Below, one piece after another: positions 27,765 through 35,846 of a DNA stretch of 64,000 nt. How positions within the stretch are numbered: position 1 is the stretch's first letter; each line of letters opens with the position of its first letter. The translations under genes were made by a program, and so were the position numbers. The notes under the pieces are model-generated. The model saw nothing but the letters and a program-made list of their open reading frames with translations, made no database searches and was not told where the DNA came from. Origin of the DNA: Mucilaginibacter sp. 44-25 (GTDB lineage: Bacteria > Bacteroidota > Bacteroidia > Sphingobacteriales > Sphingobacteriaceae); the NCBI GenBank assembly GCA_001898335.1, contig MKTS01000013.1, positions 248,001-312,000 of the forward strand, in the 5' to 3' direction.

Positions 27765-27975
27765 AATTTGCGTTTACGATTTAAGATTAGTGGATTTTAG
27801 ATTAATTGACGTTAGATTTACGAATCTAAAAACAGGCAAACTAAAAACGTCGGTTTATTTATAAGCGATGTTCTCATATCTGCACATGCGCAAATTTATA
27901 CTCATATTTCTGCGAATGTTAAATCGTAAATCTAAAATCGTATATCGTACATCCTAAATCGTAAATCTAAAATCA
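27765..27975. repeat. AT-rich intergenic repeat of TCGTAAATCTAAAATC type (second copy)
   Basis: The 330-bp gap between the LuxE-like gene and the SYLF gene holds no gene but is filled with the same words as the block before tyrS: GATTTAAGATT, TTAGATTTACGA, and a run of AAATCGTAAATCTAAAATC/ TATCGTACATCC copies at about 27918-27975. Short GCAGAT(G)T(G)CAAAT repeats occur at 27728-27770 and again near 27880. Copies lie in both orientations and could form hairpins. Confidence 0.6.
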
Positions 27976-28039
27976 TTTTATCTTCCATCCGCAACAAATA
28001 TTCCGTAAGGGAGTTATAATTGCACAAGAAAACATCGTT

Positions 28040-28717
28040 ATGAAAAATTTAAGATTTTTAGGCTTACCCCTACTGTTAAGCATGTTTATGATGCTTACAT
28101 CGGCCGCCTGGGCACAAGAAAAAGGAATTAAAAAAATAAATGAGGCTACGGTTGTGCTAAAAGATTTTAGCAAAATGAAAGAAACCATCCCTCATCAACT
28201 ATTAGAGGAGTACGAGGGCATCGTGATCATCCCGAAACTGATCAACGCAGGTTTTGGTATTGGCGGCAAACGCGGCCAGGGACTTGCCATGGTGAAACTG
28301 CCCGATGGCAAATGGAGCGACCCTGTATTTATTACCCTTACAGGTGGCAGCATTGGTTTCCAGATAGGCGTACAGTCTGTTGATATGGTTTTGGTTTTCC
28401 ACCACAAAGGCGTACTTACCGAAGTGAAGGATGGCGACTTTACCATTGGTGGCGATATCTCCGCGGCAGCCGGTCCGGTTGGCCGCAGCTCTACTGCCAG
28501 TACAGATTACAAACTGGAAGCTGAAGTTTACAGCTACTCGCGCAGCAAAGGTTTATTCGCGGGCATCAGCATAAACGGTTCTAACCTGGCCATCAACAAA
28601 TCGGCCAATGCTGATTTTTATGGTGCTGACGCCGACTCCGGCGAGATATTCAACCGCGCTACCAGTACTAACGCGGCTATAGCTAAGTTGAAGGCTACTT
28701 TGGAAAGTTTTAAATAA
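28040..28717 (+). CDS. SYLF-domain (Ysc84-type) secreted lipid-binding protein
   Basis: This 225-residue protein has a signal peptide (about 1-25, ending AWAQ) and a SYLF/Ysc84 domain over the remainder. Characteristic stretches are GIVIIPKLINAGFGIGGKRGQGL, GGSIGFQIGVQSVDMVLVF and FTIGGDISAAAGPVGR, and YSYSRSKGLFAGISINGS. SYLF proteins bind phosphoinositides in eukaryotes; bacterial versions are predicted periplasmic or outer-membrane-associated with no settled role. It is a single gene between a repeat-rich gap and a strong terminator. Confidence 0.88.
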   Translation: MKNLRFLGLPLLLSMFMMLTSAAWAQEKGIKKINEATVVLKDFSKMKETIPHQLLEEYEGIVIIPKLINAGFGIGGKRGQGLAMVKLPDGKWSDPVFITLTGGSIGFQIGVQSVDMVLVFHHKGVLTEVKDGDFTIGGDISAAAGPVGRSSTASTDYKLEAEVYSYSRSKGLFAGISINGSNLAINKSANADFYGADADSGEIFNRATSTNAAIAKLKATLESFK

Positions 28718-28737
28718 GCGTAATGGCTTGTTAAATA

Positions 28738-28771
28738 AAATGCCCGAACTTGATAGTTCGGGCATTTTTGA
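28738..28771 (+). terminator. Rho-independent terminator, bidirectional
   Basis: A 13-bp perfect stem (AAATGCCCGAACT 28738-28750, AGTTCGGGCATTT 28755-28767) with a 4-nt loop is flanked by A and T runs. It ends the SYLF transcript and could also end the convergent lipoprotein gene. Confidence 0.92.
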
Positions 28772-28843
28772 TTAAGCTAAAAGCTTAATGTATTTATAGG
28801 TCGAAGTTGGAAACTTTGACCAGTTATGAATAAGAATATATAA

Positions 28844-29515
28844 CTATTCAACAGGTAGAGTAGATGACACTTTTGGAGTAGGTGAAGGATAATCTGCTAC
28901 CGCTAAAGCGAACTTTGTAGGCGAGTCTGTTTTAAACACGATCTTGTATTTATCTACCCTCTGTGATGGACCTCCGTTTTGAGGATAATATATGTCTTTT
29001 ACATAATTAGGTAATTTAGGTGCTTTACTATTATCAAGGTACCCGTTATTCACGCCATCATTGTACCACTGAGTGTAAGCTGCATCATAACTACTCCAAT
29101 CCATTTGCACCTGCTGAATAATGTTCGGATAGCCCTGTAAATAGGTAATTAAACTGAAAGCTGTATAGCCACCCTTTAACTCAACACTTTGAACATCAAC
29201 GGAACAACCATCACACACTACACCCAACCCCTCAACAATTAAAGGTAATCCTGTCTGCTGTACAGGGTATTTGGTTTGGTCCCAAATAGGTTGCCCAACC
29301 TTTAATATTCCACCTGCCACGCCCACATAATAAAATGGCCTTTGCGGGTCTGAATTGTCAATTTCCAGATTAACCAAGCCGCCATATTGATTAATTTTAG
29401 TTTTAAGCTCGTTAGAAACGTCTACCGGCTTGGCAGTATTAGACGGACGGTCTTTTTTGCATGAAGCAAAAGAAAAAAGAACTAAAGCGCTGAAAATAAG
29501 GGAAAGTTTCTTCAT
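28844..29515 (-). CDS. hypothetical lipoprotein
   Basis: This 223-residue protein has a lipoprotein signal (MKKLSLIFSALVLFSFASC, Cys19). The mature part contains a Cys pair (VVCDGCSVD, about 95-105), aromatic-rich segments and a PQNGGPSQ turn near the C-terminus. I do not recognise the family. It is more AT-rich than its neighbours and stands alone between terminator-like structures; two AT-rich hairpins lie just upstream. Confidence 0.75.
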   Translation of the reverse strand: MKKLSLIFSALVLFSFASCKKDRPSNTAKPVDVSNELKTKINQYGGLVNLEIDNSDPQRPFYYVGVAGGILKVGQPIWDQTKYPVQQTGLPLIVEGLGVVCDGCSVDVQSVELKGGYTAFSLITYLQGYPNIIQQVQMDWSSYDAAYTQWYNDGVNNGYLDNSKAPKLPNYVKDIYYPQNGGPSQRVDKYKIVFKTDSPTKFALAVADYPSPTPKVSSTLPVE

Positions 29516-29520
29516 GATTA

Positions 29521-29588
29521 AATATGGTTTTAAGTTATAATAAAACTAAACCATATTATTTAATATATTGTTTTTCAGACAATATATT
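29521..29588 (-). repeat. two AT-rich hairpins upstream of the lipoprotein gene
   Basis: AATATGGTTT (29521-29530) pairs with AAACCATATT (29548-29557), and AATATATTG (29562-29570) pairs with CAATATATT (29580-29588). Both lie within 75 bp upstream of the lipoprotein ATG and could fold in its leader. Nothing else is seen in this 183-bp gap. Confidence 0.45.
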
Positions 29589-29698
29589 TTCAGCAAACTT
29601 ATTATTAATAATAATTGATTAACTGTAGAAACACTTGTATCGACTAAAATTTCATTTCATGCCGATTAGAAACTACAAGCTCGGATTAGTAATTTTCT

Positions 29699-30037
29699 TC
29701 AACCCTTCTCCAACACCTTCTTAACCAACAAGCCCGATAAGGCCGAAAAACCACCCACTATGCCACCAATTAAAACCGTAACCGCCAGCATGGCCCACCA
29801 GTATTTTAAATGGAATACCTGTGCTACCCGCGTGGCCAGTAAATGATCGTTAGGGATGCTTTTTAACAAGGCCAACGCCGCCCAGGCAATAGCTAAGCCG
29901 CCAAAGCCCGACCAAAACGCCTGCCGGGATGTTCTGCCGAGGATAATGGCAGCGATAAAAGCCAGCGCGCAGGCCGCCCACCAGGGGATCAGATAGCCGC
30001 AAACAAAGGCCAGTAAGAGTATCATTCCGAATAACAT
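29699..30037 (-). CDS. hypothetical small membrane protein
   Basis: This 112-residue protein is almost entirely hydrophobic, with about four membrane helices (roughly 2-17, 19-35, 40-60 and 76-105). I do not recognise a family name. It starts 6 bp after the penicillin acylase gene stop, so it is likely cotranscribed with it. Confidence 0.7.
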   Translation of the reverse strand: MLFGMILLLAFVCGYLIPWWAACALAFIAAIILGRTSRQAFWSGFGGLAIAWAALALLKSIPNDHLLATRVAQVFHLKYWWAMLAVTVLIGGIVGGFSALSGLLVKKVLEKG

Positions 30038-30043
30038 AGGTTT

Positions 30044-32476
30044 CTATTTGTTTAGGGTTAGCGTTGTTTTAATGCGCGGCGATTTCTCCGCTGAGTTGTG
30101 CAGGTAGAGCAAATGGTTCAGCTTCCCCTGCTGCCAGGTTTTTAACATATCATCATAATAAAAACTGCCGGGGTTGCCTGATTGCCCGCCGGGTAATATG
30201 CCGTAGCCCTGCGGCTGTGGCCCTAACTGTACCACCATACGCCACGATGGGCCATGCCCGTCTATCAGGGCGTTTACCGTAGAACCCGCGCCACCCGATT
30301 CAAAATTTCCTGAACCCAAACCAGGCACATGCCCCAAATGGGCTACTTCAAAAGCTTTTACCTTACCCCATTGCCATGAGGCGCCAACTTTGCCGTATTG
30401 GCGAGTCAGCTCGTCAACCGTGGCAGTGAAAGATGCCATTACCACATCCGTAGCGGTTTCTACTACCGGTGTGCGTTTATTATCAAACCAAACCGAGTTG
30501 GGCTGCTTCATCAGCAATTGCTCCGTGCGGTCCATAGTGGGGTAGTAATAAACCGTATCCTTACTGTTAAAATTATCGCGCCAGGTAAAATCATATAACC
30601 TGTGCCACCAGTTCTCAAAAATGGTTGCCCCTACCGAGTTCACTTTATAAAACCTGTCCCATTTTTTCACCGCATTTAAGGCTGCAAGCTGGCTATCATC
30701 CAACTTGGTAGCATCCAGGTATTTGAGCATGGTGGGCAAAATATCCTGCGCACGTATGCTGTAATCGTCCATCTGTAGTATGCGCAGACTATCCACGGTA
30801 GCTTTTTGCATAGCGCCAAGCCGGTCGTTTATGCGCTTGCCGCGTTCGTAGCCCTCAAACTTCCAGTTAATATAATACGGGTAAGTTGGGTCTGTAGATG
30901 ATTGGTTGGCCGAACTTACAAAACCGCGCGGCGGATTTTTCACCGTTGGGTTCTGGTCATAAGGGATCCAGCCCTGCCAGTCGTTGGCGGGGTTGCTCCC
31001 GTCTAAAATAAACTTGCCCTGGTCTTTATATTTCAGCGGCAGTTTACCATTAGGCGTTATGGCGATATCATTATCTGCCGAGGCAAACACAAAATTTTGC
31101 GCCGGAGCGGTGTAATAGGTTAAAGCCTTACGGTAATCGGCATAATTAGCCGCGCGGTTGAGCAGGTAGAAGGTTTTAAACTCGTCGCTTTCGTCGTGCG
31201 CTATCCAGCGCAGGGCGTTTCCGGAAGGTACATTAGAGCGGCCCTTTTTACGCATCTCCTCGTTATCATACACTACCGGGCCATGATGGGTATACAGTAC
31301 CGTATCTATCACATCGGCCTGCCCACGCACCTTTATCACTTCCACCTTGCGGGTAACTTTATTCCATTTATTGTTATACCAGTACTCGTTGCGGCCGGCA
31401 TCTTTAAATTTCACCTGGTACCAGTCAAGCACGTCGGCATCTACATTGGTTACGCCCCAGCTTATTTTCTGGTTGTAACCTATTACCACACAAGGGGCGC
31501 CGGGCAGCGTTACGCCGTAAACATTTACTCCCGGCCCAACCATTTGCACCTGGTACCATATGGATGGGAAAGTAAGGTTTAAGTGCGGGTCATTAGCCAG
31601 CATGGGGTAGCCTGTAGCCGTTTTGGAGCCGCTTACCGCCCAGTTATTACTGCCTATGCCTTCTACCTTTTCCTTGTTTTGCATAGCCGCCATCAGCTGC
31701 GCTTTAAAAGCCGCGGGCGGCTGCGGTATGGGCAGCGGTTTAAAATCCCATTTGGTGCCTGCCGGGATAATAGGATCCTCATGCATCGGGTAATCAGGAA
31801 AAAGATCATTGGTGACCTTCGCGCCAAATTTATTGAGCACGTTGGTAAGCCCTAACTCGTTTGAGCCGCCGGCCAGCGTTTCGGACATCAGCTTTAGTAA
31901 GTAAGCCGAATTTATGGGTTTCCATTCTTCGGGCGCGTAACCGAGCAGTTTAAATTCCAGGGGGTAGCCACCGGGTTTAAGATGTTTAATGTAGGCGTTT
32001 ACCCCATCGCTGTAGGCTTGTATCACTTTACCCATCACCGGGTCTTTCATGATGCCCTGTAAAGTATGCTCCGCGCCGTAGGTTATGCCCATGCGGCGGT
32101 GATAGCGATCGAGCTCCAGCGCCTTGGGGCCCACCACTTCTGATAGCCTGCCTGCCGCGCTGCGGGTTTGGATATCCATTTGCCAAAGGCGTGCTTTAGC
32201 GGTAAGGTAGCCCTGCACGTAGTATAGGTCGTGGTCGTTTTTAGCGAAGATGTGCGGTATGCGGTTATCATCAAACTGCACGGTTACCTCATCCTGTAAG
32301 TCACTTAATTTAAGTTTCTCCTGGGGGATGATATTTTTGCTCTCGGCGTTTTGCCAAAACCCGGTTGAAGGGTTCAGGAAATTGCCCAGGGGCGGTATAT
32401 CGCCAAACTTGGTTTGCAACGCCCAGATAAGTACCCCGGTAAAAACGAGGCACAATACGGCTCTGAATACTTTCAT
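30044..32476 (-). CDS. penicillin acylase family protein
   Basis: This 810-residue protein belongs to the Ntn-hydrolase penicillin acylase family, which is exported, cleaves itself and hydrolyses amides such as acyl-homoserine lactones or beta-lactam side chains. A signal/anchor helix is at about 3-20. The alpha-chain part reaches about residue 275; Ser276 in GIGSNNWAVSG would be the new N-terminal nucleophile after self-cleavage, and NDPHLNLTFPSIWYQ follows in the beta chain. The conserved motif and full length suggest an active enzyme. The substrate is not determinable. Confidence 0.92.
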   Translation of the reverse strand: MKVFRAVLCLVFTGVLIWALQTKFGDIPPLGNFLNPSTGFWQNAESKNIIPQEKLKLSDLQDEVTVQFDDNRIPHIFAKNDHDLYYVQGYLTAKARLWQMDIQTRSAAGRLSEVVGPKALELDRYHRRMGITYGAEHTLQGIMKDPVMGKVIQAYSDGVNAYIKHLKPGGYPLEFKLLGYAPEEWKPINSAYLLKLMSETLAGGSNELGLTNVLNKFGAKVTNDLFPDYPMHEDPIIPAGTKWDFKPLPIPQPPAAFKAQLMAAMQNKEKVEGIGSNNWAVSGSKTATGYPMLANDPHLNLTFPSIWYQVQMVGPGVNVYGVTLPGAPCVVIGYNQKISWGVTNVDADVLDWYQVKFKDAGRNEYWYNNKWNKVTRKVEVIKVRGQADVIDTVLYTHHGPVVYDNEEMRKKGRSNVPSGNALRWIAHDESDEFKTFYLLNRAANYADYRKALTYYTAPAQNFVFASADNDIAITPNGKLPLKYKDQGKFILDGSNPANDWQGWIPYDQNPTVKNPPRGFVSSANQSSTDPTYPYYINWKFEGYERGKRINDRLGAMQKATVDSLRILQMDDYSIRAQDILPTMLKYLDATKLDDSQLAALNAVKKWDRFYKVNSVGATIFENWWHRLYDFTWRDNFNSKDTVYYYPTMDRTEQLLMKQPNSVWFDNKRTPVVETATDVVMASFTATVDELTRQYGKVGASWQWGKVKAFEVAHLGHVPGLGSGNFESGGAGSTVNALIDGHGPSWRMVVQLGPQPQGYGILPGGQSGNPGSFYYDDMLKTWQQGKLNHLLYLHNSAEKSPRIKTTLTLNK

Positions 32477-32524
32477 TTTTTGAGTGTGGAGTATGTGCAG
32501 GAAAGATAAGTATTGTACAGCGTT

Positions 32525-33091
32525 TTAAAAAGCCAGCGTATCTATGTGTTTACGGCGGCGCTTGCGGTAAGTACGTTTCTTTTTAGGCTGTTCCTGCTTT
32601 TCGCCAAGCCGCTGTTCCCGCTCGCCTTTACGGAAGTTCCAGGGTGGTGTTGGGTTGGCATCCTGCCATAAGCCGAGGCGGCTTTGGCGGGCCTGCTGCT
32701 CCAGCATGGCCAGCTCCATACTTTTAGAGTAGGCGCGGTATTGCCAGGCATAACCATTTTTTACCAGCTGCTTGTTTACGCTGGTGCCATCCTCCAGTTC
32801 AACCCAGCCTACGGTACGGCCATAGCGGTCGGTATTATTAACGATGAGCCGGACCATTTTGCCAAAGCACAGATCTGATGTAAATTGCTTGGCGGCCTGC
32901 CCAAAAGCCTGGCTTTTCTCCGGGCAGTCTACCTCGGCCAACCTTACTGTTACCTGCTGGTTTTGCGGCGAGAGCAGCACCATGGTATCGCCATCTTTTA
33001 CGCCAACCACTTTATACAGGTCGGTTTTACGGTTACAACTCAGGGCAAAGCAAAAAACGAGAACACAAAACAGTAATAGCTTTTTTAGCAT
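32525..33091 (-). CDS. thermonuclease (SNase) family lipoprotein
   Basis: The ATG at 33091 gives 188 residues with a lipoprotein signal (Cys19 in FALSC); the longer frame begins with TTG and spoils the signal. The staphylococcal-nuclease fold is intact: DGDT with Asp35, Arg50, Asp55, Glu58 in VDCPEK and Arg92 in DRYGRTVGWV correspond to the calcium-binding and catalytic residues of SNase. The C-terminal 35 residues are highly basic (KKKRTYRKRRRKH), which may bind DNA or the cell surface. It should degrade nucleic acid outside the inner membrane. Confidence 0.88.
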   Translation of the reverse strand: MLKKLLLFCVLVFCFALSCNRKTDLYKVVGVKDGDTMVLLSPQNQQVTVRLAEVDCPEKSQAFGQAAKQFTSDLCFGKMVRLIVNNTDRYGRTVGWVELEDGTSVNKQLVKNGYAWQYRAYSKSMELAMLEQQARQSRLGLWQDANPTPPWNFRKGEREQRLGEKQEQPKKKRTYRKRRRKHIDTLAF

Positions 33092-33220
33092 GGGAACGAA
33101 GATACGCAATAGTGATCTGGGCCGATGGTTAAAATATCATTTAACCGCCATAAGCCGTTAAAATGAAGCCAGTGGAAAACTAAAGCTTTGCTTTATCAGT
33201 TAAAGCTAAAAACGAATAAC

Positions 33221-33472
33221 ATGGGTAAATTTCCTGTACCGGATAAAACGTTGTTTATATGCACAGGCAGTAAATGCGCCAAGCGTGGCGGTAAGGATAT
33301 GTATAAAGCGGCAAAGCGTTTTGCCAAATACAGCGGCCAGGATATTGAAGTGATACGTATAGAATGCACAGACCGGTGCGATTGGGCACCGGTCTGTACG
33401 TTATCGCCCGGCAATATCTGGTTAAAAGAATACGCCGAGAAAGATGTACTTAAATTACTAATAGAAGATTAG
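33221..33472 (+). CDS. thioredoxin-like [2Fe-2S] ferredoxin domain protein
   Basis: This 83-residue protein has four Cys in the pattern of the thioredoxin-like 2Fe-2S ferredoxins: CTGSKC near the N-terminus (Cys14 and Cys19) and CTDRCDWAPVC in the middle. I chose the ATG at 33221; the frame opens at a TTG at 33188, which gives no family match. The stop codon overlaps that of the convergent ferritin gene (TTAG). A perfect 12-bp hairpin (33368-33397) lies inside the coding sequence over the second Cys cluster. Confidence 0.85.
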   Translation: MGKFPVPDKTLFICTGSKCAKRGGKDMYKAAKRFAKYSGQDIEVIRIECTDRCDWAPVCTLSPGNIWLKEYAEKDVLKLLIED

Positions 33473-34002
33473 TTGGCGTCGCTTTCGTATTTGATCTTAC
33501 CTACATGTCGGTCGATCTCCCAATGGCCTGTACCTTCTTCGCCAATTACTTCAAACAATTCCAGCGCGCGGCGTGCTTTGTATTCTTCTTCACGCTGCTC
33601 TTTTAAAAACCAGTTCAAAAACTCGTTGGTGATGTAATCCTGCTCATTAAGGCAGCGCGCGTATATCTTTTTGATAGATTGGGTAACGCTGATCTCCTGG
33701 TCGAGCGCGTCCTCAAACACCTCGCGGAAAGAATTATACTCCTGCTTAATGCCGGTAACTTCCGGAGAGATGGCGTTGCCCCCCATATCCAGGATGTATT
33801 TATAAAATTTAAGCTGATGCTGCCTTTCTTCTTCGGCCTGCTTAAAGAAATATTCAGACGAGTAATCGAAACCATTGCGGTTACACCATGAAGCCATAGA
33901 CAGGTAGATGGATGACGATATCGCCTCCTTTTTAACCTGCTGGTTCAACAGCTCTTCCACCTCGGTTGATAGTAAGCTTTTTATGCGGATAAGATCTTTC
34001 AT
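33469..34002 (-). CDS. ftnA: ferritin
   Basis: This 177-residue protein is a non-haem ferritin that oxidises and stores iron. Ferroxidase ligands are visible: Glu26 in KKEAISSS, the EEERQH segment with Glu59 and His62, and Glu residues in helices C and D (about 103 and 136). It forms 24-mer shells in other bacteria. It converges with the 2Fe-2S ferredoxin gene, overlapping it by 4 bp. Confidence 0.93.
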   Translation of the reverse strand: MKDLIRIKSLLSTEVEELLNQQVKKEAISSSIYLSMASWCNRNGFDYSSEYFFKQAEEERQHQLKFYKYILDMGGNAISPEVTGIKQEYNSFREVFEDALDQEISVTQSIKKIYARCLNEQDYITNEFLNWFLKEQREEEYKARRALELFEVIGEEGTGHWEIDRHVGKIKYESDAN

Positions 34003-34120
34003 TGTGGTATTTGTTTAATTAACAACGGGCAACAAACGTGCCGATTAAATAATTATACAATATACGCTTCACCTGCATGAGGTGTTAAAAATAAAAGCAA
34101 TATGAATTCAGTCTAAATTA

Positions 34121-34489
34121 TTAGCAGGCAGTACGATAGAGCTTATCGTGCAGGATGGAGTTAAGCTCCAGCATCACAAATGTACCCTGCAGCAACTCTT
34201 TTAAGGCGATCACCTGCAGCAGCGTAAGGATGTAGGTATGGTCGCAAGCGCAGATAAAAATGATCTCCACATCCGGGTCTTTGGAGGTATCCAGCAGTTT
34301 TGCTTCAATATCAATATGGTATATGGCCTTCTTTAGCTTTTGTAAACAGCGGTAATTAAACCCGGCTACCTTACCGACAAAATCAATATACCAGCAGTTT
34401 TCTGCATCGCACTGATAAACCGCGCCGGATGCCGTGCTAAATACATTTTCCCAGGTGTGGGTTGATGTTGGTGTAAGCGTTGTAACCAT
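34121..34489 (-). CDS. hypothetical protein
   Basis: This 122-residue soluble protein contains Cys-rich segments (YQCDAENCWYIDF, IFICACDHTYILTLLQV) and no signal peptide. I do not recognise it by name, although its layout (one beta-rich half, one helical half) resembles small conserved Bacteroidota proteins. It lies on the same strand as ferritin but 118 bp upstream, so a shared transcript is possible. Confidence 0.65.
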   Translation of the reverse strand: MVTTLTPTSTHTWENVFSTASGAVYQCDAENCWYIDFVGKVAGFNYRCLQKLKKAIYHIDIEAKLLDTSKDPDVEIIFICACDHTYILTLLQVIALKELLQGTFVMLELNSILHDKLYRTAC

Positions 34490-34582
34490 TGTTAAAACAA
34501 AAATCTCATTTATTTATAATTAATCCAAATAATGTTAACAATTATTTATAATGATTATTAACAAGGCTCTTACCTTTATCGC

Positions 34583-35233
34583 ATGGATGTTAAAGCTTGC
34601 ATTTTTGACCTCGACGGGGTTATTGTTGATACGGCCGTGTACCACTACCGCGCATGGAAACGTTTGGCCAACGAACTTGGATTTGATTTTACTGAAGAAC
34701 AGAACGAGCAGTTAAAAGGCGTTAGCCGCATGGCTTCGCTGAAACTGATACTTGGCTGGGGTAACATGGGGCAGCTGAGCGATGAGGAAATGAATAAACT
34801 GGCCGATAAGAAGAACGACTGGTATGTGGACATGATCACCCATATGACCCCTGCCGAAATACTGCCCGGAGCGAAAGAATTTGTGAGCGCCTGCCGCCAG
34901 GCCGGTATTAAAACCGCTATCGGATCTGCCAGCAAAAATACACCCGTGATATTGCAAAAGCTCGAACTTACCCCACTATTTGACGTGATAGTGGACGGTA
35001 ACAGCGTAAGCGCCCCCAAACCCGACCCTGAAGTTTTTGTGAAAGGCGCCGCTATGCTTGGCGTGCCACCTGCCAATTGTATTGTATTTGAGGATGCTGT
35101 TGCCGGTATTGAGGCCGCCCGCAACGGTGGTATGAAAGCTGTTGGCATTGGGCAGCCTGAAGTATTAACCAAAGCCGCCAAAGTGATCAGCGGATTGGAC
35201 CAGATCAGTGTAGATCAACTTCAGCATATCTAA
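34583..35233 (+). CDS. pgmB: beta-phosphoglucomutase (HAD superfamily)
   Basis: PgmB converts beta-glucose 1-phosphate to glucose 6-phosphate. The 216-residue protein has the HAD motif DLDGVIVD (9-16; Asp9 nucleophile, Asp11 acid/base), the substrate-binding KGVSRMASL loop near 45-53, GSASKNTP (motif II, about 114-121) and FEDAVAGIEAA (motif IV). The cap domain matches beta-PGM rather than a phosphatase. The product of the GH65 phosphorylase at 11161 is the natural substrate, although the genes are 21 kb apart. A TACCTTTA element at 34571 lies too near the ATG to be a normal promoter unless the message is leaderless. Confidence 0.92.
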   Translation: MDVKACIFDLDGVIVDTAVYHYRAWKRLANELGFDFTEEQNEQLKGVSRMASLKLILGWGNMGQLSDEEMNKLADKKNDWYVDMITHMTPAEILPGAKEFVSACRQAGIKTAIGSASKNTPVILQKLELTPLFDVIVDGNSVSAPKPDPEVFVKGAAMLGVPPANCIVFEDAVAGIEAARNGGMKAVGIGQPEVLTKAAKVISGLDQISVDQLQHI

Positions 35234-35235
35234 AA

Positions 35236-35270
35236 AAATGCCGGTAACCCTCGCGGCACCGGCATTTACA
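35236..35270 (-). terminator. Rho-independent terminator between convergent genes
   Basis: A 10-bp stem (AAATGCCGGT 35236-35245, ACCGGCATTT 35258-35267) follows pgmB directly. The longer T tract is on the - strand, so it best serves the lipoprotein gene at 35306-35668 but may act in both directions. Confidence 0.8.
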
Positions 35271-35305
35271 CACTCAAATTGAAACTAAATTTTAAAGCTT
35301 TAGCG

Positions 35306-35668
35306 TTAGCGCCTCAGCCTGGCGCGTTCGCGTATAACGGCTTTTACCGCGTGCGCCAAAAATTCTTTTTGCTCTGCCGAAAGCTGGTTTACAAAACCAT
35401 CCCCATCAAAGCTGTAAACCACCTGGTTTTTATCGCTACTCTCTGCCCTTAGCTTTTTGCCGTCTTCATCAAAAAATAAAAAACCCTTCCTGGAGATATG
35501 AGCAATGCCTGTTGAGTCGGGCGTAAAAACCACACTTCCCGAGTACTTTATCTCCTGCCTGTGACCATCAGTAGCGCTAACGATGCGGGTACTGCGGCCC
35601 CTGTTACAACCTGCCATTGAGGCCATTGCGCCTATGGCTATAATTAAAATGCGTATTTGTTTGTTCAT
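35306..35668 (-). CDS. hypothetical lipoprotein
   Basis: The ATG at 35668 gives a 120-residue lipoprotein (signal to Cys21 in MAGC); the frame continues upstream to a GTG at 35761 but that extension is not signal-like. The mature part contains a KYSGSVVFTPDSTGIAHIS region and a C-terminal helix ending in a basic ERARLRR tail. No family is recognised. Confidence 0.72.
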   Translation of the reverse strand: MNKQIRILIIAIGAMASMAGCNRGRSTRIVSATDGHRQEIKYSGSVVFTPDSTGIAHISRKGFLFFDEDGKKLRAESSDKNQVVYSFDGDGFVNQLSAEQKEFLAHAVKAVIRERARLRR

Positions 35669-35846
35669 GATCTTAAAATTTAAACAAATATACACATAGC
35701 ATAGTATTATGCAATACATAGTACTATTTATTTTAAAAAATTTCTCTACATTTATTTCCACTTGATTGTAACGAAATACTTACAACTCAAAATGAGGCAT
35801 AACCAATGAATATGGCTATCATTAGTTAATAAAATTTCGCTACCTA

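Noticed and set aside
34571..34578. TACCTTTA as a promoter of pgmB
   Set aside because: It deviates in the last base and ends only 4 nt before the ATG, leaving no normal leader.
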